A DNA stretch of 64,000 bases from Cyanobacteria bacterium UBA3301. GTDB taxonomy: Bacteria > Cyanobacteriota > Vampirovibrionia > Gastranaerophilales > Gastranaerophilaceae. The notes under the pieces were generated by a model, which was not told where the DNA came from, did no database searches, and saw nothing but the letters and a program-made list of their open reading frames with translations. Shown here piece by piece: positions 1 to 8,029 of the stretch (its first letter is position 1; every line of letters starts with the position of its first letter). The stretch spans positions 1 through 64,000 of the forward strand of contig DESZ01000014.1 of NCBI GenBank assembly GCA_002361485.1, in the 5' to 3' direction. A program made the position numbers and the translations under genes.

Positions 1-1
1 T

Positions 2-262
2 AAATCTGCTAAAAAAAGAGTATTAGTTGCAGAAGCAAACAGACAAAGAAATGTAGCATTCAAATCATCTATCAAAACTGCTATGAAGAAAGCTTTAAGC
101 TTAGCTTCAAGCGAAGATAAAGATGCATTAAATTCTGCATTATCAAAAGTTTATCAATTATGTGATAAAGCTGTTGTTAAAGGTATTTTGCATAAAAATA
201 CCGCTGCAAGAAAAAAATCCAGACTTACTCTTGCTATTAAAAAATTGGCAGAAAACAAATAG
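2..262 (+). CDS. rpsT: 30S ribosomal protein S20 (5'-truncated by window edge)
   Basis: The open frame enters from the window edge and ends at TAG 260-262. It encodes the body of S20, a primary 16S rRNA-binding protein of the small subunit. Visible hallmarks are the Lys/Ala-rich helical composition, an N-terminal KSAKKR segment, the RQRN motif followed by KS-IKTAMKKAL, and the HKNTAARKKSRL segment typical of the S20 C-terminal half. Only a few N-terminal residues are missing. A strong terminator follows within 20 nt, so it is probably monocistronic, as is usual for rpsT. Confidence 0.95.
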   Translation, partial: KSAKKRVLVAEANRQRNVAFKSSIKTAMKKALSLASSEDKDALNSALSKVYQLCDKAVVKGILHKNTAARKKSRLTLAIKKLAENK

Positions 263-281
263 TCGAAAGTTTTATTCGAGT

Positions 282-317
282 AAAAAAATGACTGAAATAA
301 CTTCAGTCATTTTTTTT
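282..317 (+). terminator. Bidirectional Rho-independent terminator
   Basis: Perfect hairpin of arms ATGACTGAA / TTCAGTCAT with an ATAAC loop, flanked by an A run on the left and a T run on the right. It ends rpsT on the plus strand and can also serve the convergent gene at 330-677. Confidence 0.9.
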
Positions 318-329
318 ATTCCTTATCAC

Positions 330-677
330 TTAAAACGGTTTTGTTTGATTTAACTTTGCTCTCAAATCTCTAAACCTTGCAATATCTTCCTGTGTTTTTC
401 CGGAATCTCTAAACACAGCCTGAGTTGTCGGATGAACCATTAAAACATAATCCATATGTATTTCAAGGAAATTATATCTTCGAGGAGATTGATTACCCGT
501 ACGCGGATATATTTCAGCATTTGTAACCGCTAAAAACCTGCGTTCTCTGTCATTTAACAGGTCTGTCAATTCACGATTTGTATTTGTATATTTTGAAACG
601 TGAACAACCCCTTTTATATCGTGGTCAGAAGTTAATATTGTAACCTCTATAGGAACCGTATCATTATTTTTTGCCAT
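330..677 (-). CDS. Conserved hypothetical protein, DUF6812-like
   Basis: A protein of about 115 residues with no signal peptide or membrane segment. It reads as a small beta-rich cytoplasmic domain: an IEVTILTSDHDIKGVVHVS strand pair, then RFLAVTNAEIYPR and the NFLEIHMDYVLMVHP segment. It resembles small domains of the DUF6812 sort, but that is a loose resemblance. An upstream ATG at 710 is possible. I prefer 677 because GAGGAAGAG lies about 6 nt before it while the upstream codon has no Shine-Dalgarno. It is convergent with rpsT. Function unknown. Confidence 0.7.
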   Translation of the reverse strand: MAKNNDTVPIEVTILTSDHDIKGVVHVSKYTNTNRELTDLLNDRERRFLAVTNAEIYPRTGNQSPRRYNFLEIHMDYVLMVHPTTQAVFRDSGKTQEDIARFRDLRAKLNQTKPF

Positions 678-806
678 CTTCTCTTCCTCATGAAAAAGTG
701 TGCTATGCACTACATATCAAGTATATTATATTTTTCGGTAATTGTCAAAATTATTTAATATCAAATATACGCAAAATATTTTTTATTCGGGTTTATAGAT
801 AATACT

Positions 807-1973
807 ATGTCAAATAATTATTATTTAATAGGCAAAAATATAGGTCAAAAATTTGTCAAATATAAAGGCTCTGCCCAAAGATTATCCTCAAAAAAGCCAT
901 ATTCTTACGATGAAATTATTTTAGGTAAACATGGCGGCAATATTGAAGACATAAGTGTCATTACCACTTTCCGTGACAGTAAAGGAAATATTATCGAACG
1001 TTGTTTCGAACTTATCGGCAAACCGCTAAAGAACAGACTATATACCATTAGAGAAAATACCATCGGAGAAGATAAAATTGTAAAATCAACTCATATAAAA
1101 GAATATTCCATAAAAAGGAGTCTGTTTGACAGGTTTCACAACTATATTATAAAAAATGACGATAGAACCTTATTATACACCCCTATAAAATTTGAAACGC
1201 ACCATATTTGCACAAATATAAATACCGACGAAAAGGTTCACTCTCATGTCATCCAATCCAATTTAACCAAACCGCAAAAGGAAATACATACCTTCATAGA
1301 ATACCCGCATATTATTAACGGTAAAATTCAAGATACAAAGAAAAAAATTTTAGAATTTATGGTTAATACTATCAACTATAAGGTATTTCCATATTCTATA
1401 AGAACTCAAGGCACACGTATTCCCAAAAGAGATGAATATCTGGCTTATCGCGCGTTGGATATTGAGGATGCAAAAATACCTTTAACTCTTAAATGTATGA
1501 GAGAACGTAAGATAAGAGATATGGACATAAAAATTAATCTGCAGTATCATCCTAAGGATGAAACAGACAGACGCGCAATATCATTGTTTGATTCTACCGA
1601 TGGGTCTATAAATTTCAAATATAATTACAAATTTAAATCAAAGCAAGAACTTGCCAAAACCGCAAAACACGAAGTTGAGCATGCATGGCAATTCTGTCTG
1701 CATGCCAGAAATACCGGTGGAGATACTCCATGGCAGATAAAAAGATATATCAAATTAGGTCCGATTAAATCAAGAAAAATGCAAGCGGAAGCACAAAAAT
1801 ACACAGACTCTATCAATAACTATACACCTTTGGGCGAAGACCGCCAAAAATACAGAAAAAACTATATTGAAATTGTAGCAAATAGAGTTGGCAAACAAGA
1901 AAGTATAAAATACGATAAGCAGAGAAAAGAATTAAGTGAATCTTTTCCGTTTATTCCGACTGAACTTTTATAA
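807..1973 (+). CDS. Hypothetical protein with HExxH metallopeptidase-like motif
   Basis: 388 residues, no signal peptide. The N-terminal two thirds is an unrecognised basic, beta-rich region. The C-terminal third carries KHEVEHAWQFCLHA, with H288-E289-x-x-H292 matching the zincin HExxH pattern, so a zinc-dependent peptidase or a decayed one is plausible. A third ligand cannot be fixed by eye. It stands alone between divergent genes and convergent plsY. No Shine-Dalgarno is visible; TATAGA lies 7 nt before the ATG, so the message may be leaderless. It could equally be a lineage-specific structural protein with a chance motif. Confidence 0.6.
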   Translation: MSNNYYLIGKNIGQKFVKYKGSAQRLSSKKPYSYDEIILGKHGGNIEDISVITTFRDSKGNIIERCFELIGKPLKNRLYTIRENTIGEDKIVKSTHIKEYSIKRSLFDRFHNYIIKNDDRTLLYTPIKFETHHICTNINTDEKVHSHVIQSNLTKPQKEIHTFIEYPHIINGKIQDTKKKILEFMVNTINYKVFPYSIRTQGTRIPKRDEYLAYRALDIEDAKIPLTLKCMRERKIRDMDIKINLQYHPKDETDRRAISLFDSTDGSINFKYNYKFKSKQELAKTAKHEVEHAWQFCLHARNTGGDTPWQIKRYIKLGPIKSRKMQAEAQKYTDSINNYTPLGEDRQKYRKNYIEIVANRVGKQESIKYDKQRKELSESFPFIPTELL

Positions 1974-1976
1974 AAA

Positions 1977-2588
1977 TTATCTTACTTTATTTTCAGTACC
2001 GCTGATTAAGCGCTTAATATTTTCTCTGTGAAGCCAAATCACAAACAATGCGGCAACACCTGAATAAATCACATAAGCAATCGGAGCATTTAAAAGCCAC
2101 ATAATAGCAGGAGCAAGCGCTAACGCAATTATTGAGCCCAGAGATACATATTTTGAAACCCAAGTTATACAAGCCCAAATTACGGCTATTGTCAAGCCTG
2201 CTTGCCAATTTAACGCTAATAAAGTTCCGACACCTGATGCAACAGATTTCCCGCCCGTAAATTTAAGAAAAATTGATCTACTGTGTCCCAAAATAACAAA
2301 AATAGCAGCAATAACGGGCATCAATCCGATATCTTTATAAAGTGTTCCAAATAAAATGGTTAAAATAACAGGTAAAGCACCTTTAAACGCATCTAAAAAC
2401 ATTACTATAAAAAACCATTTTTTCCCCATAATTCGTTTTACATTAGTAGCACCTGTTGAGCCTGAACCTAATGTCCTGATATCTTGTCCTGTAAAAAGCT
2501 TAACTATAATATATCCCGTTGGTATTGAACCGATTAAATATGAACAAATTACCACGATTGCTATTTGAATTATTGATGCCGTATCCAT
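1977..2588 (-). CDS. plsY: Glycerol-3-phosphate acyltransferase PlsY
   Basis: Membrane enzyme that transfers the acyl group from acyl-phosphate to glycerol-3-phosphate, the first step of phospholipid synthesis. Family blocks are present: GSIPTGY near residues 20-25, GSGSTGATNV 41-50, and GHSRSIF followed by FTGGKSVASGVG at about 101-121. Several hydrophobic segments and the 203-residue length fit the family. The start has a GGAGAGAG ribosome site. It is the last gene of a minus-strand run with holB, holA, deoC and metF, and its stop lies 3 nt from the convergent gene ending at 1973. Confidence 0.95.
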   Translation of the reverse strand: MDTASIIQIAIVVICSYLIGSIPTGYIIVKLFTGQDIRTLGSGSTGATNVKRIMGKKWFFIVMFLDAFKGALPVILTILFGTLYKDIGLMPVIAAIFVILGHSRSIFLKFTGGKSVASGVGTLLALNWQAGLTIAVIWACITWVSKYVSLGSIIALALAPAIMWLLNAPIAYVIYSGVAALFVIWLHRENIKRLISGTENKVR

Positions 2589-2636
2589 TTCTCTCTCCCA
2601 ATTTTGTATTAATTATATCAAATTTTAAGCGGCAAA

Positions 2637-3542
2637 TCAATGCAGCAAAAGTTTATAACTCAAATTTTCACAAACCGTATTTAGCTGCATCGAAGGAGTT
2701 AAACTAACCTGCCGTTTTGCATCTTCCACATATTTTATATCCTGCATAAGTCTGTAATATAGAGCTTTATTGTCATTGTTAGATTTCATTATATCAAATA
2801 TATAATTTTGTATTTCGCAAAATATCTGTTTCGGGTCATTGTTTGAGGTCAAATCAAGCAAATTATCTGCAAATTCCAATACCTGATTGCGCTCCATTGT
2901 CCAATATTCCGAAATAAAATCTTTCACCGTATCGTATGAAAAATTACTAACATTATCAGCCGGTACAAAAAAGGATTGTGCTCTTGAAACAACGGTTGAT
3001 ATAACATCAGTTTTATCTTTTGTTAAGAAAATGAATGTTGTATTTGACGGCGGTTCTTCAAAAGTTTTTAATAACGCGTTTGAAGTCACTTCAGGAAAAT
3101 TTAATTGATTTAACGGTAAAAGATTACCGTCTTCATCCCTGTCACAAAAGATAAATACTCTGTGATAATCGCTTGATATGGCAAGTTCAGCTGTTATAGC
3201 CCTCGCTTGTGCTATTGAAATATTTTTTTTGCCTGACGTTGAGTCATCTTCATCATCCGAAGTCGAACTCGTTTCACCATCAAGCCTTGTTATGACTTTA
3301 ACTGCAGGATGGGTTTGCTCTCTTATCCAACGGCAATTTAAACAATCACAATCTTTTTCCCCTGAATTATTGCAATTTAAAAGACGAGCAATCTCAAGTG
3401 CTATTTGGTACTGAATATCAATATCAGCACCCCAAAATAATAAGCAATGACTGATATTTTTATTTTCATTCCAAATTCCCGAAGTAAAATACTTCATCAA
3501 ATCAGGAGATTTTTCATAAACGGAATTATCGTAACAGAGCAT
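2637..3542 (-). CDS. holB: DNA polymerase III delta' subunit
   Basis: Clamp-loader subunit, AAA+ fold. The P-loop position reads LLFWGADIDIQ, without the GxxGxGKT needed for ATP binding, as in delta' proteins generally. A zinc module is visible as cysteines at about 57, 65, 67 and 70. The later LLKTFEEPPSNTTFIFLT and SRAQSF sensor/arginine-finger segments are typical. An acidic Ser/Asp-rich insertion (SSTSDDEDDS) follows the zinc module. I chose the ATG at 3542, which has GGGAGG at a good distance, over a TTG 6 nt upstream. It overlaps the end of holA by 17 nt, implying coupled translation of delta and delta'. Confidence 0.9.
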   Translation of the reverse strand: MLCYDNSVYEKSPDLMKYFTSGIWNENKNISHCLLFWGADIDIQYQIALEIARLLNCNNSGEKDCDCLNCRWIREQTHPAVKVITRLDGETSSTSDDEDDSTSGKKNISIAQARAITAELAISSDYHRVFIFCDRDEDGNLLPLNQLNFPEVTSNALLKTFEEPPSNTTFIFLTKDKTDVISTVVSRAQSFFVPADNVSNFSYDTVKDFISEYWTMERNQVLEFADNLLDLTSNNDPKQIFCEIQNYIFDIMKSNNDNKALYYRLMQDIKYVEDAKRQVSLTPSMQLNTVCENLSYKLLLH

Positions 3543-4503
3543 ATTCAACCTCCCTTTCCGTAGATAAATTCGAATTTCCCGATTTGATTTTATATTCGCT
3601 TTCGGTTAAATTTTCTTTTAATGTTACAAGCTCTTTTAGGGAAACATTTTTCAATTTTTGCATTTCCAATTTTACTCTGTACGGGTGCATATTGAGTTTT
3701 TGTGCAATTTCATCCGAAGAATGTTTGCCTATATTAGCTTTTATAAAAATTTTATTATGCAAAGATGTTTGCAAGGCCGACAACACCGCTAACGGGTATC
3801 TTGTAATAATGAGCTTTTGATATTGTTCAAGAGCTTTTGCCTTTTGCCCCGTTGTTAACAAATCAATAAATGCAAAAATATCTTCATTATTTACGCAAAT
3901 TTCTTTAATATTTTCTTTTGTGACAGGATTATCAAGCGCAAAGACTTTCAATTTATCAAGTTCCGAATCCAACATCCGTAAATTTGAACCAATCTGTAAT
4001 AAAAACGCGGAAATTACATCCGCAGACATTTTTAGTTTCTTTTTTGAAGCCTGCTGTTTTATCCAAGCTTCCAGTTCTGCAGTCTTATAAGACGGAATTT
4101 GATTAAACTCCTGCGCATTAAATTTTGATAAAATTTTAAAAATTTTCTTCCTTTTATCGACAACTGATTTTTTCTTTGAATCAGGCGCAGCATAAGCCCT
4201 AAAAACAATATCCAAATTTTCATTACAATTTTCTAACGCCGATTCCAATTCCTTTAATTGCTTATCATCAAATGAAGAATCTTCATTTTTTTGAGTTTTA
4301 AAATATTGAATACAATCAATGACAATAAGCATCTTGCCAAACATCATAGGTTGAGAAGATACTGTTGCAATTAAATCGGGAAATTTTGGATTTTTAATTT
4401 CTTTATAACTCATTTCAAGAAAATTTTTATCAAGTTTAGATTTCAACTTCTTGATTTCATTTGAAATATTAAATTCTTCATCCCCATAGAAAAAATAAAT
4501 CAT
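3526..4503 (-). CDS. holA: DNA polymerase III delta subunit
   Basis: 325-residue clamp-loader delta subunit that opens the beta clamp. It starts with MIYFFYGDEEFNI, typical of HolA, followed by KMLIVIDC near residue 85 and the C-terminal collar helices with the SALQTSLHNKI / RVKLEMQK segments. It overlaps holB, so the two delta-type subunits are co-produced. No Shine-Dalgarno precedes the ATG; a sigma-70-like promoter (4510-4538) places the -10 only 6 nt upstream, suggesting a leaderless message from an internal promoter downstream of deoC. Confidence 0.9.
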   Translation of the reverse strand: MIYFFYGDEEFNISNEIKKLKSKLDKNFLEMSYKEIKNPKFPDLIATVSSQPMMFGKMLIVIDCIQYFKTQKNEDSSFDDKQLKELESALENCNENLDIVFRAYAAPDSKKKSVVDKRKKIFKILSKFNAQEFNQIPSYKTAELEAWIKQQASKKKLKMSADVISAFLLQIGSNLRMLDSELDKLKVFALDNPVTKENIKEICVNNEDIFAFIDLLTTGQKAKALEQYQKLIITRYPLAVLSALQTSLHNKIFIKANIGKHSSDEIAQKLNMHPYRVKLEMQKLKNVSLKELVTLKENLTESEYKIKSGNSNLSTEREVEYALLR

Positions 4504-4509
4504 AAAGTT

Positions 4510-4538
4510 ATCCTAGCGCAAAATAGTGTTGATGTAAA
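4510..4538 (-). promoter_or_regulatory. Promoter of holA, leaderless architecture
   Basis: On the minus strand TTTACA (4538-4533), a 17-nt spacer and TAGGAT (4515-4510) are followed by 6 nt and the ATG. The predicted transcription start coincides with the start codon. Confidence 0.65.
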
Positions 4539-5192
4539 TTAAGCCTCTATAATTTTTACTCCGCTGCTTGTACCTAATCTGACAGCACCTGCTTTTATCA
4601 TTTCAAGCGCAGTTTGCCTATCTCTTATTCCGCCTGAAGCTTTTACCTTCAATCCTGCATCTTTTACGGTGTTATACATTAATTCCACATCTTCGGCTTT
4701 TGCACCGACTCCGCCTTTTACAAAACCTGTTGAAGTTTTTACAAAATCAGCACCGCCTTCTATCGCGTACTCACAAGCCCTTTTAATCTCCTCTTTTGTC
4801 AGTAAATCCGTTTCAATAATAACTTTCAAATTATGACCGGCACAAGCTTTTTTTATTTCTTTTATTTCATTTACTACAAAATCTTTGTCATCATCTTTTA
4901 ATTTAGTAACATTTATTACCATATCTATTTCGTCAGCCCCGTCTTTTACGGCTTCTTGAGTTTCAAAAACTTTAACGGAAGTTTTATTTGCGCCTAAAGG
5001 GAAACCTATAACCGTAACTATTTTTACATCGCTGTTTTTTAAATTTTCTTTTGCGAGTTTTACATAATTAGGATTTACACAGACTCCTAAAAAATTATTA
5101 TCCTTTGCTTCACTAAAAAGCTTTAGTAAATCTGCTTCTGAAGCATCCTGTTTTAATAATGTATGTTCAATATATTTGTTTAATTTCTCCAT
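4539..5192 (-). CDS. deoC: Deoxyribose-phosphate aldolase
   Basis: Class I aldolase that interconverts 2-deoxyribose-5-phosphate with acetaldehyde and glyceraldehyde-3-phosphate in deoxynucleoside breakdown. The Schiff-base lysine is in VKTSTGF (K152), the second lysine in KASGGIR (K184), and DEIDMV around residue 90 supplies the acidic residue. The 217-residue length is normal. A strong AGGAGG precedes the ATG. It lies 10 nt after metF, so it is probably cotranscribed with it. Confidence 0.95.
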   Translation of the reverse strand: MEKLNKYIEHTLLKQDASEADLLKLFSEAKDNNFLGVCVNPNYVKLAKENLKNSDVKIVTVIGFPLGANKTSVKVFETQEAVKDGADEIDMVINVTKLKDDDKDFVVNEIKEIKKACAGHNLKVIIETDLLTKEEIKRACEYAIEGGADFVKTSTGFVKGGVGAKAEDVELMYNTVKDAGLKVKASGGIRDRQTALEMIKAGAVRLGTSSGVKIIEA

Positions 5193-5202
5193 AATATCCT
5201 CC

Positions 5203-6063
5203 TTATAAAATATTTTCTAAAATTTCTGCGGTTTGATCTGAGTGATTGAGAGTATAAAAATGTAACCCCGCGATCCCAAAATCAATTAAATCCTGACATT
5301 GCTGTATAGCAAATTCCGTTCCGATTTTCAGGGTATCAGTCGGGAATTTTTCTATTGATTGCAATAGTTTTTTAGGTACCGTTATGCGTGCTAATGATGT
5401 CATTTTATTTATTTGTTTTAAACTTCTGACAGGCATAATTCCTGGGATTACGGGAATATTTATTCCTAAATTTTGCACTTGTTCAAAATATTTATAAAAT
5501 TTGTCATTATCGAAAAATAATTGGGTAAATATAGCACTTGCCCCTTTTTCAACTTTAAACTTCAAATATTTTATGTCTTCTTTCAGATTTTTACTTTCAA
5601 TATGACCTTCGGGGTACCCTGCAACACCGATAGAAAGCGTCGTTTTTTCTTTAATAAGTTCAACAAGCTCATCCGCATGTTTGTAATCAAGTTCATTCGG
5701 ATTTATGTATTCGGGGATATCGCCGCGCAAAGCCAAAATATTTTCAATCCCTAAATTTTCAACGGATACAATATGCTTTTCTATTTCTTCTTTTAACATG
5801 GAAACACAAGTAAAATGGGGCATAAGATTCAAATCTAAATCACGAATACTTTTCATATCTGATATCGAAAATCTGTTTAGTCCGCCATTTGCTCCGTACG
5901 TTAACGAAACAAGTGCAGGATTGTATCGTTTTAAAATTCGTAATTCCTCAAATAAATTGGATATGTCACCGTTTTTAGGCGGAAAAACTTCAAAAGATAT
6001 CTTTGGTGTAAAATCTTCCACTCCCCCGTAAGATTTTTTTTGATATATTTCAGACAATTCCAT
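5203..6063 (-). CDS. metF: Methylenetetrahydrofolate reductase
   Basis: FAD-dependent reduction of 5,10-methylene-THF to 5-methyl-THF for methionine synthesis. The family signature KISFEVFPPK places the catalytic Glu at about residue 25. LTYGANGG, the ILALRGDIP loop, FTQLFFDN and IPVIPGIMP follow in the expected order of a TIM barrel. 286 residues is normal. It heads the metF-deoC run. There is no Shine-Dalgarno; an extended -10 (TGATATAAT) sits 6 nt before the ATG, so a leaderless transcript is likely. Confidence 0.95.
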   Translation of the reverse strand: MELSEIYQKKSYGGVEDFTPKISFEVFPPKNGDISNLFEELRILKRYNPALVSLTYGANGGLNRFSISDMKSIRDLDLNLMPHFTCVSMLKEEIEKHIVSVENLGIENILALRGDIPEYINPNELDYKHADELVELIKEKTTLSIGVAGYPEGHIESKNLKEDIKYLKFKVEKGASAIFTQLFFDNDKFYKYFEQVQNLGINIPVIPGIMPVRSLKQINKMTSLARITVPKKLLQSIEKFPTDTLKIGTEFAIQQCQDLIDFGIAGLHFYTLNHSDQTAEILENIL

Positions 6064-6069
6064 AATTGA

Positions 6070-6078
6070 ATTATATCA
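6070..6078 (-). promoter_or_regulatory. Extended -10 promoter of metF, leaderless
   Basis: Minus-strand TGATATAAT ends 6 nt before the metF ATG and no ribosome site lies between. A good -35 is not evident, consistent with an extended -10 promoter. Confidence 0.6.
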
Positions 6079-6090
6079 CAATTTAGCTAT

Positions 6091-6125
6091 AAAAATCCGC
6101 TTTTAAAATTTAAAGCGGATTTTCT
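6091..6125 (-). terminator. Terminator after the 6129-6500 gene
   Basis: Hairpin with arms AAATCCGCTTTA / TAAAGCGGATTT and a short AT loop, followed on the minus strand by a T run. It isolates metF from the upstream gene. Confidence 0.85.
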
Positions 6126-6128
6126 GTT

Positions 6129-6500
6129 TTATTCTTCATCTTCAGATTCATCGGTTTTAATCTTATCGACAACCATTTTAGCCATTTCTTTAGCGATTTC
6201 TTTCTGGGTATCAGGCGGACAATTTTGAAGCATGTTCATTGCTGTTCTCAGTGTCGTATCGATATCATACCAGCGGCCGCGCCTATTATCATCCAATCCG
6301 GAACCGACAGCGTTAATAATATCATCAACAGCTTCAAACTTTTCATCTTCAATATTGTGTTCGATAATAATTTTTATTAAATTTAATGCAACTCTGATTT
6401 GAGTTTGATCATCAGATTCTTCAAGAGTGCGAACTGCTTCTGATAATACAGGATCTTTGTCGTACCAGCGTCTTTGTTGATTTGAATATTCTTCTTTCAT
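6129..6500 (-). CDS. Hypothetical acidic protein with internal duplication
   Basis: About 123 residues, all-helical and acidic, cytoplasmic. Two copies of a module are visible: RRWYDKDPVLSEAVRTLEES and, about 65 residues later, GRWYDIDTTLRTAMNMLQN. Each is followed by a helix beginning TQ, so the protein is a tandem duplication of a roughly 45-residue helical hairpin. I chose the second ATG, at 6500, because AAGGAG is about 9 nt upstream; the first ATG directly abuts it. Function unknown. A terminator follows. Confidence 0.7.
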   Translation of the reverse strand: MKEEYSNQQRRWYDKDPVLSEAVRTLEESDDQTQIRVALNLIKIIIEHNIEDEKFEAVDDIINAVGSGLDDNRRGRWYDIDTTLRTAMNMLQNCPPDTQKEIAKEMAKMVVDKIKTDESEDEE

Positions 6501-6582
6501 CTCTTTCATCTCCTTATATAAAAACCGTTAGTCATGCATTTCATACAATAATTTTAGCGTTTATAAGGCTATTATGTCAAGC

Positions 6583-6924
6583 TTACCACTTTTTAAATAT
6601 AAAAAATACCGCTAATACAATGAGTGCAAAGCCTACAAGGTAATTCCATTTGAATTGTTCTTTAAGATAAAATATTGAAAAAATGCTAAATACAACAAGA
6701 GTAATAACTTCTTGAATTGTCTTCAATTGTGCGGCATTATATGTCTCATAACCTATTCTGTTGGCGGGTACCTGAAAACAATATTCAAAGAATGCGATAC
6801 CCCAGCTCACCAGAACAACTGCCCAAAGGGCAGAAGACTTAAATTTCAAATGTCCGTACCACGCAAACGTCATAAAAATATTAGATATTAAAAGTAAAAT
6901 AATCGGTGCGATTGCTCTGACCAT
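6583..6924 (-). CDS. DMT-superfamily membrane protein, DUF486 family
   Basis: 113 residues with four hydrophobic helices: one N-terminal (IAPIILLLISNIFMTFAWYG), one near residues 32-50, one near 72-87, and one C-terminal ending in FIFKKW. The YGHLKFK, SWGIAFFEYCFQVPANR, QLKTIQE and LKEQFKWN segments match the DUF486 family of small putative transporters. Substrate is unknown. An AAGGAAGG ribosome site precedes the ATG. It appears monocistronic. Confidence 0.85.
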   Translation of the reverse strand: MVRAIAPIILLLISNIFMTFAWYGHLKFKSSALWAVVLVSWGIAFFEYCFQVPANRIGYETYNAAQLKTIQEVITLVVFSIFSIFYLKEQFKWNYLVGFALIVLAVFFIFKKW

Positions 6925-7016
6925 GCTTATACCTTCCTTTTTTTATATTATAGATTAAAATAAACAAGCTTGACAGGTAAAAATTTTTAAAATATAATCA
7001 ATTATACAAACACCAA

Positions 7017-7089
7017 GCCGGCATAGCTCAATTGGCAGAGCAACGGTTTTGTAAACCGTAGGTTGTAGGTTCGAGTCCCATTGCCGGCT
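7017..7089 (+). tRNA. tRNA-Thr (anticodon TGT)
   Basis: Full cloverleaf: acceptor GCCGGCA / TGCCGGC, D-arm with AGCTCAATTGGCAGAGC, anticodon loop TTTGTAA giving TGT (reads ACA), T-loop GGTTCGAGTCC. No encoded CCA. First of three clustered tRNAs. Confidence 0.95.
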
Positions 7090-7105
7090 TTTCTACTGTC
7101 AAGGT

Positions 7106-7177
7106 GCCCTTGTGGCTCAGGGGTAGAGCACTCCCTTGGTAAGGGAGAGGCCACGAGTTCAAATCTCGTCAAGGGCA
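7106..7177 (+). tRNA. tRNA-Thr (anticodon GGT)
   Basis: Acceptor GCCCTTG / CAAGGGC, T8, anticodon stem CTCCC/GGGAG with loop TTGGTAA giving GGT (reads ACC/ACU), T-loop GAGTTCAAATCTC. It lies 16 nt after the first tRNA-Thr, presumably on the same transcript. Confidence 0.95.
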
Positions 7178-7236
7178 TTTTTAAAAGCCAAACGAGGTTG
7201 AGCAAAACATTATACAAGATAATGACAAATAAATAT

Positions 7237-7319
<83 letters not shown>

Positions 7320-7324
7320 AACTA

Positions 7325-7357
7325 AAATAAAGATGGAATAAATTCCATCTTTATTTT
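7325..7357 (+). terminator. Terminator of the tRNA cluster
   Basis: Hairpin AATAAAGATGGAA / TTCCATCTTTATT with a short loop and a T-rich tail, directly after tRNA-Tyr. Confidence 0.85.
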
Positions 7358-8029
7358 TGCATGTAAGGAAATTGGATGAAAACCACGATTTGTGGTTCGG
7401 TATGAGCGATCCAAGAGCTTAGCTACCTTTTTTCAGGACATTTGGTCGGAAGGGGTGAAGAAAATCAATCGGCAAAAGTGTTAATTTTAGTAAATGTAGG
7501 TTTTATGTCCGTTTTGAGTTGGAACATTTTTCCACGTCATTCTGAGGGCTTTAGCCCGAAGAATCTCCTAAAAAGCGCACAATTAGGTGATTCTTCGCTT
7601 TGCTCAGAATGACAAATCAAGGTCGGAAGTTTGTTAATTACCACTATCTCAAACTGGACGAAAACGGACTTTGTTCGGACGAAGTTTCAAAAATTTTTAA
7701 TGGCTAAAATGCAGTAATAGCGGCAACGGACATGTAGTGCGATATTGGCGGTTACTTTGAGATTTACGGCAAGTCCGTTTTCGCACCTGTTGAAAAATTT
7801 ACCCAAAAATCGGGGAAAATGTGTCCGACAATTTTTGAGAAAATTAAAAAAATTAATTGATACGAAACAGACACAATGGTCGGAAGTCGTGTTCCAATTT
7901 TATGTCTTCAGAGGTAATGTTGTTGTGCCATGAATAATATATATTTTCTTATAACGTAATGTCCAATTATGTCCATATTGAATAATCTTGTTTTGTTTAC
8001 CCACAGTTTACAAGATTAATATGTTATCT
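7358..8029. other. Non-coding stretch, possibly degraded sequence
   Basis: No convincing gene is visible on either strand; a 62-codon frame at 7745-7933 lacks recognisable homology. The stretch contains one dispersed-type inverted repeat (7535-7614). Its G/C content and codon texture differ from the AT-rich spacers elsewhere, which suggests decayed foreign sequence beside the tRNA cluster. That is inference only. Confidence 0.4.
7535..7614. repeat. Imperfect inverted repeat (MITE/REP-like)
   Basis: Left arm TCATTCTGAG (7537-7546) followed by GGCTTTAGCCCGAAGAATC is mirrored by GATTCTTCG, then CTTTGCTCAGAATGA (ending 7612). The right arm carries an inserted gap, so the hairpin has bulges. Repeats starting with TCATTCTGAG and CGAAGAATC are a familiar dispersed class in bacterial genomes; that comparison is from memory. 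Confidence 0.7.

Noticed and set aside
4539..6063. Riboswitch upstream of metF
   Set aside because: The -10 box is 6 nt from the start codon, leaving no room for a leader RNA.
7745..7933. 62-codon plus-strand frame
   Set aside because: No ribosome site, no recognisable domain, and lies in decayed-looking sequence.
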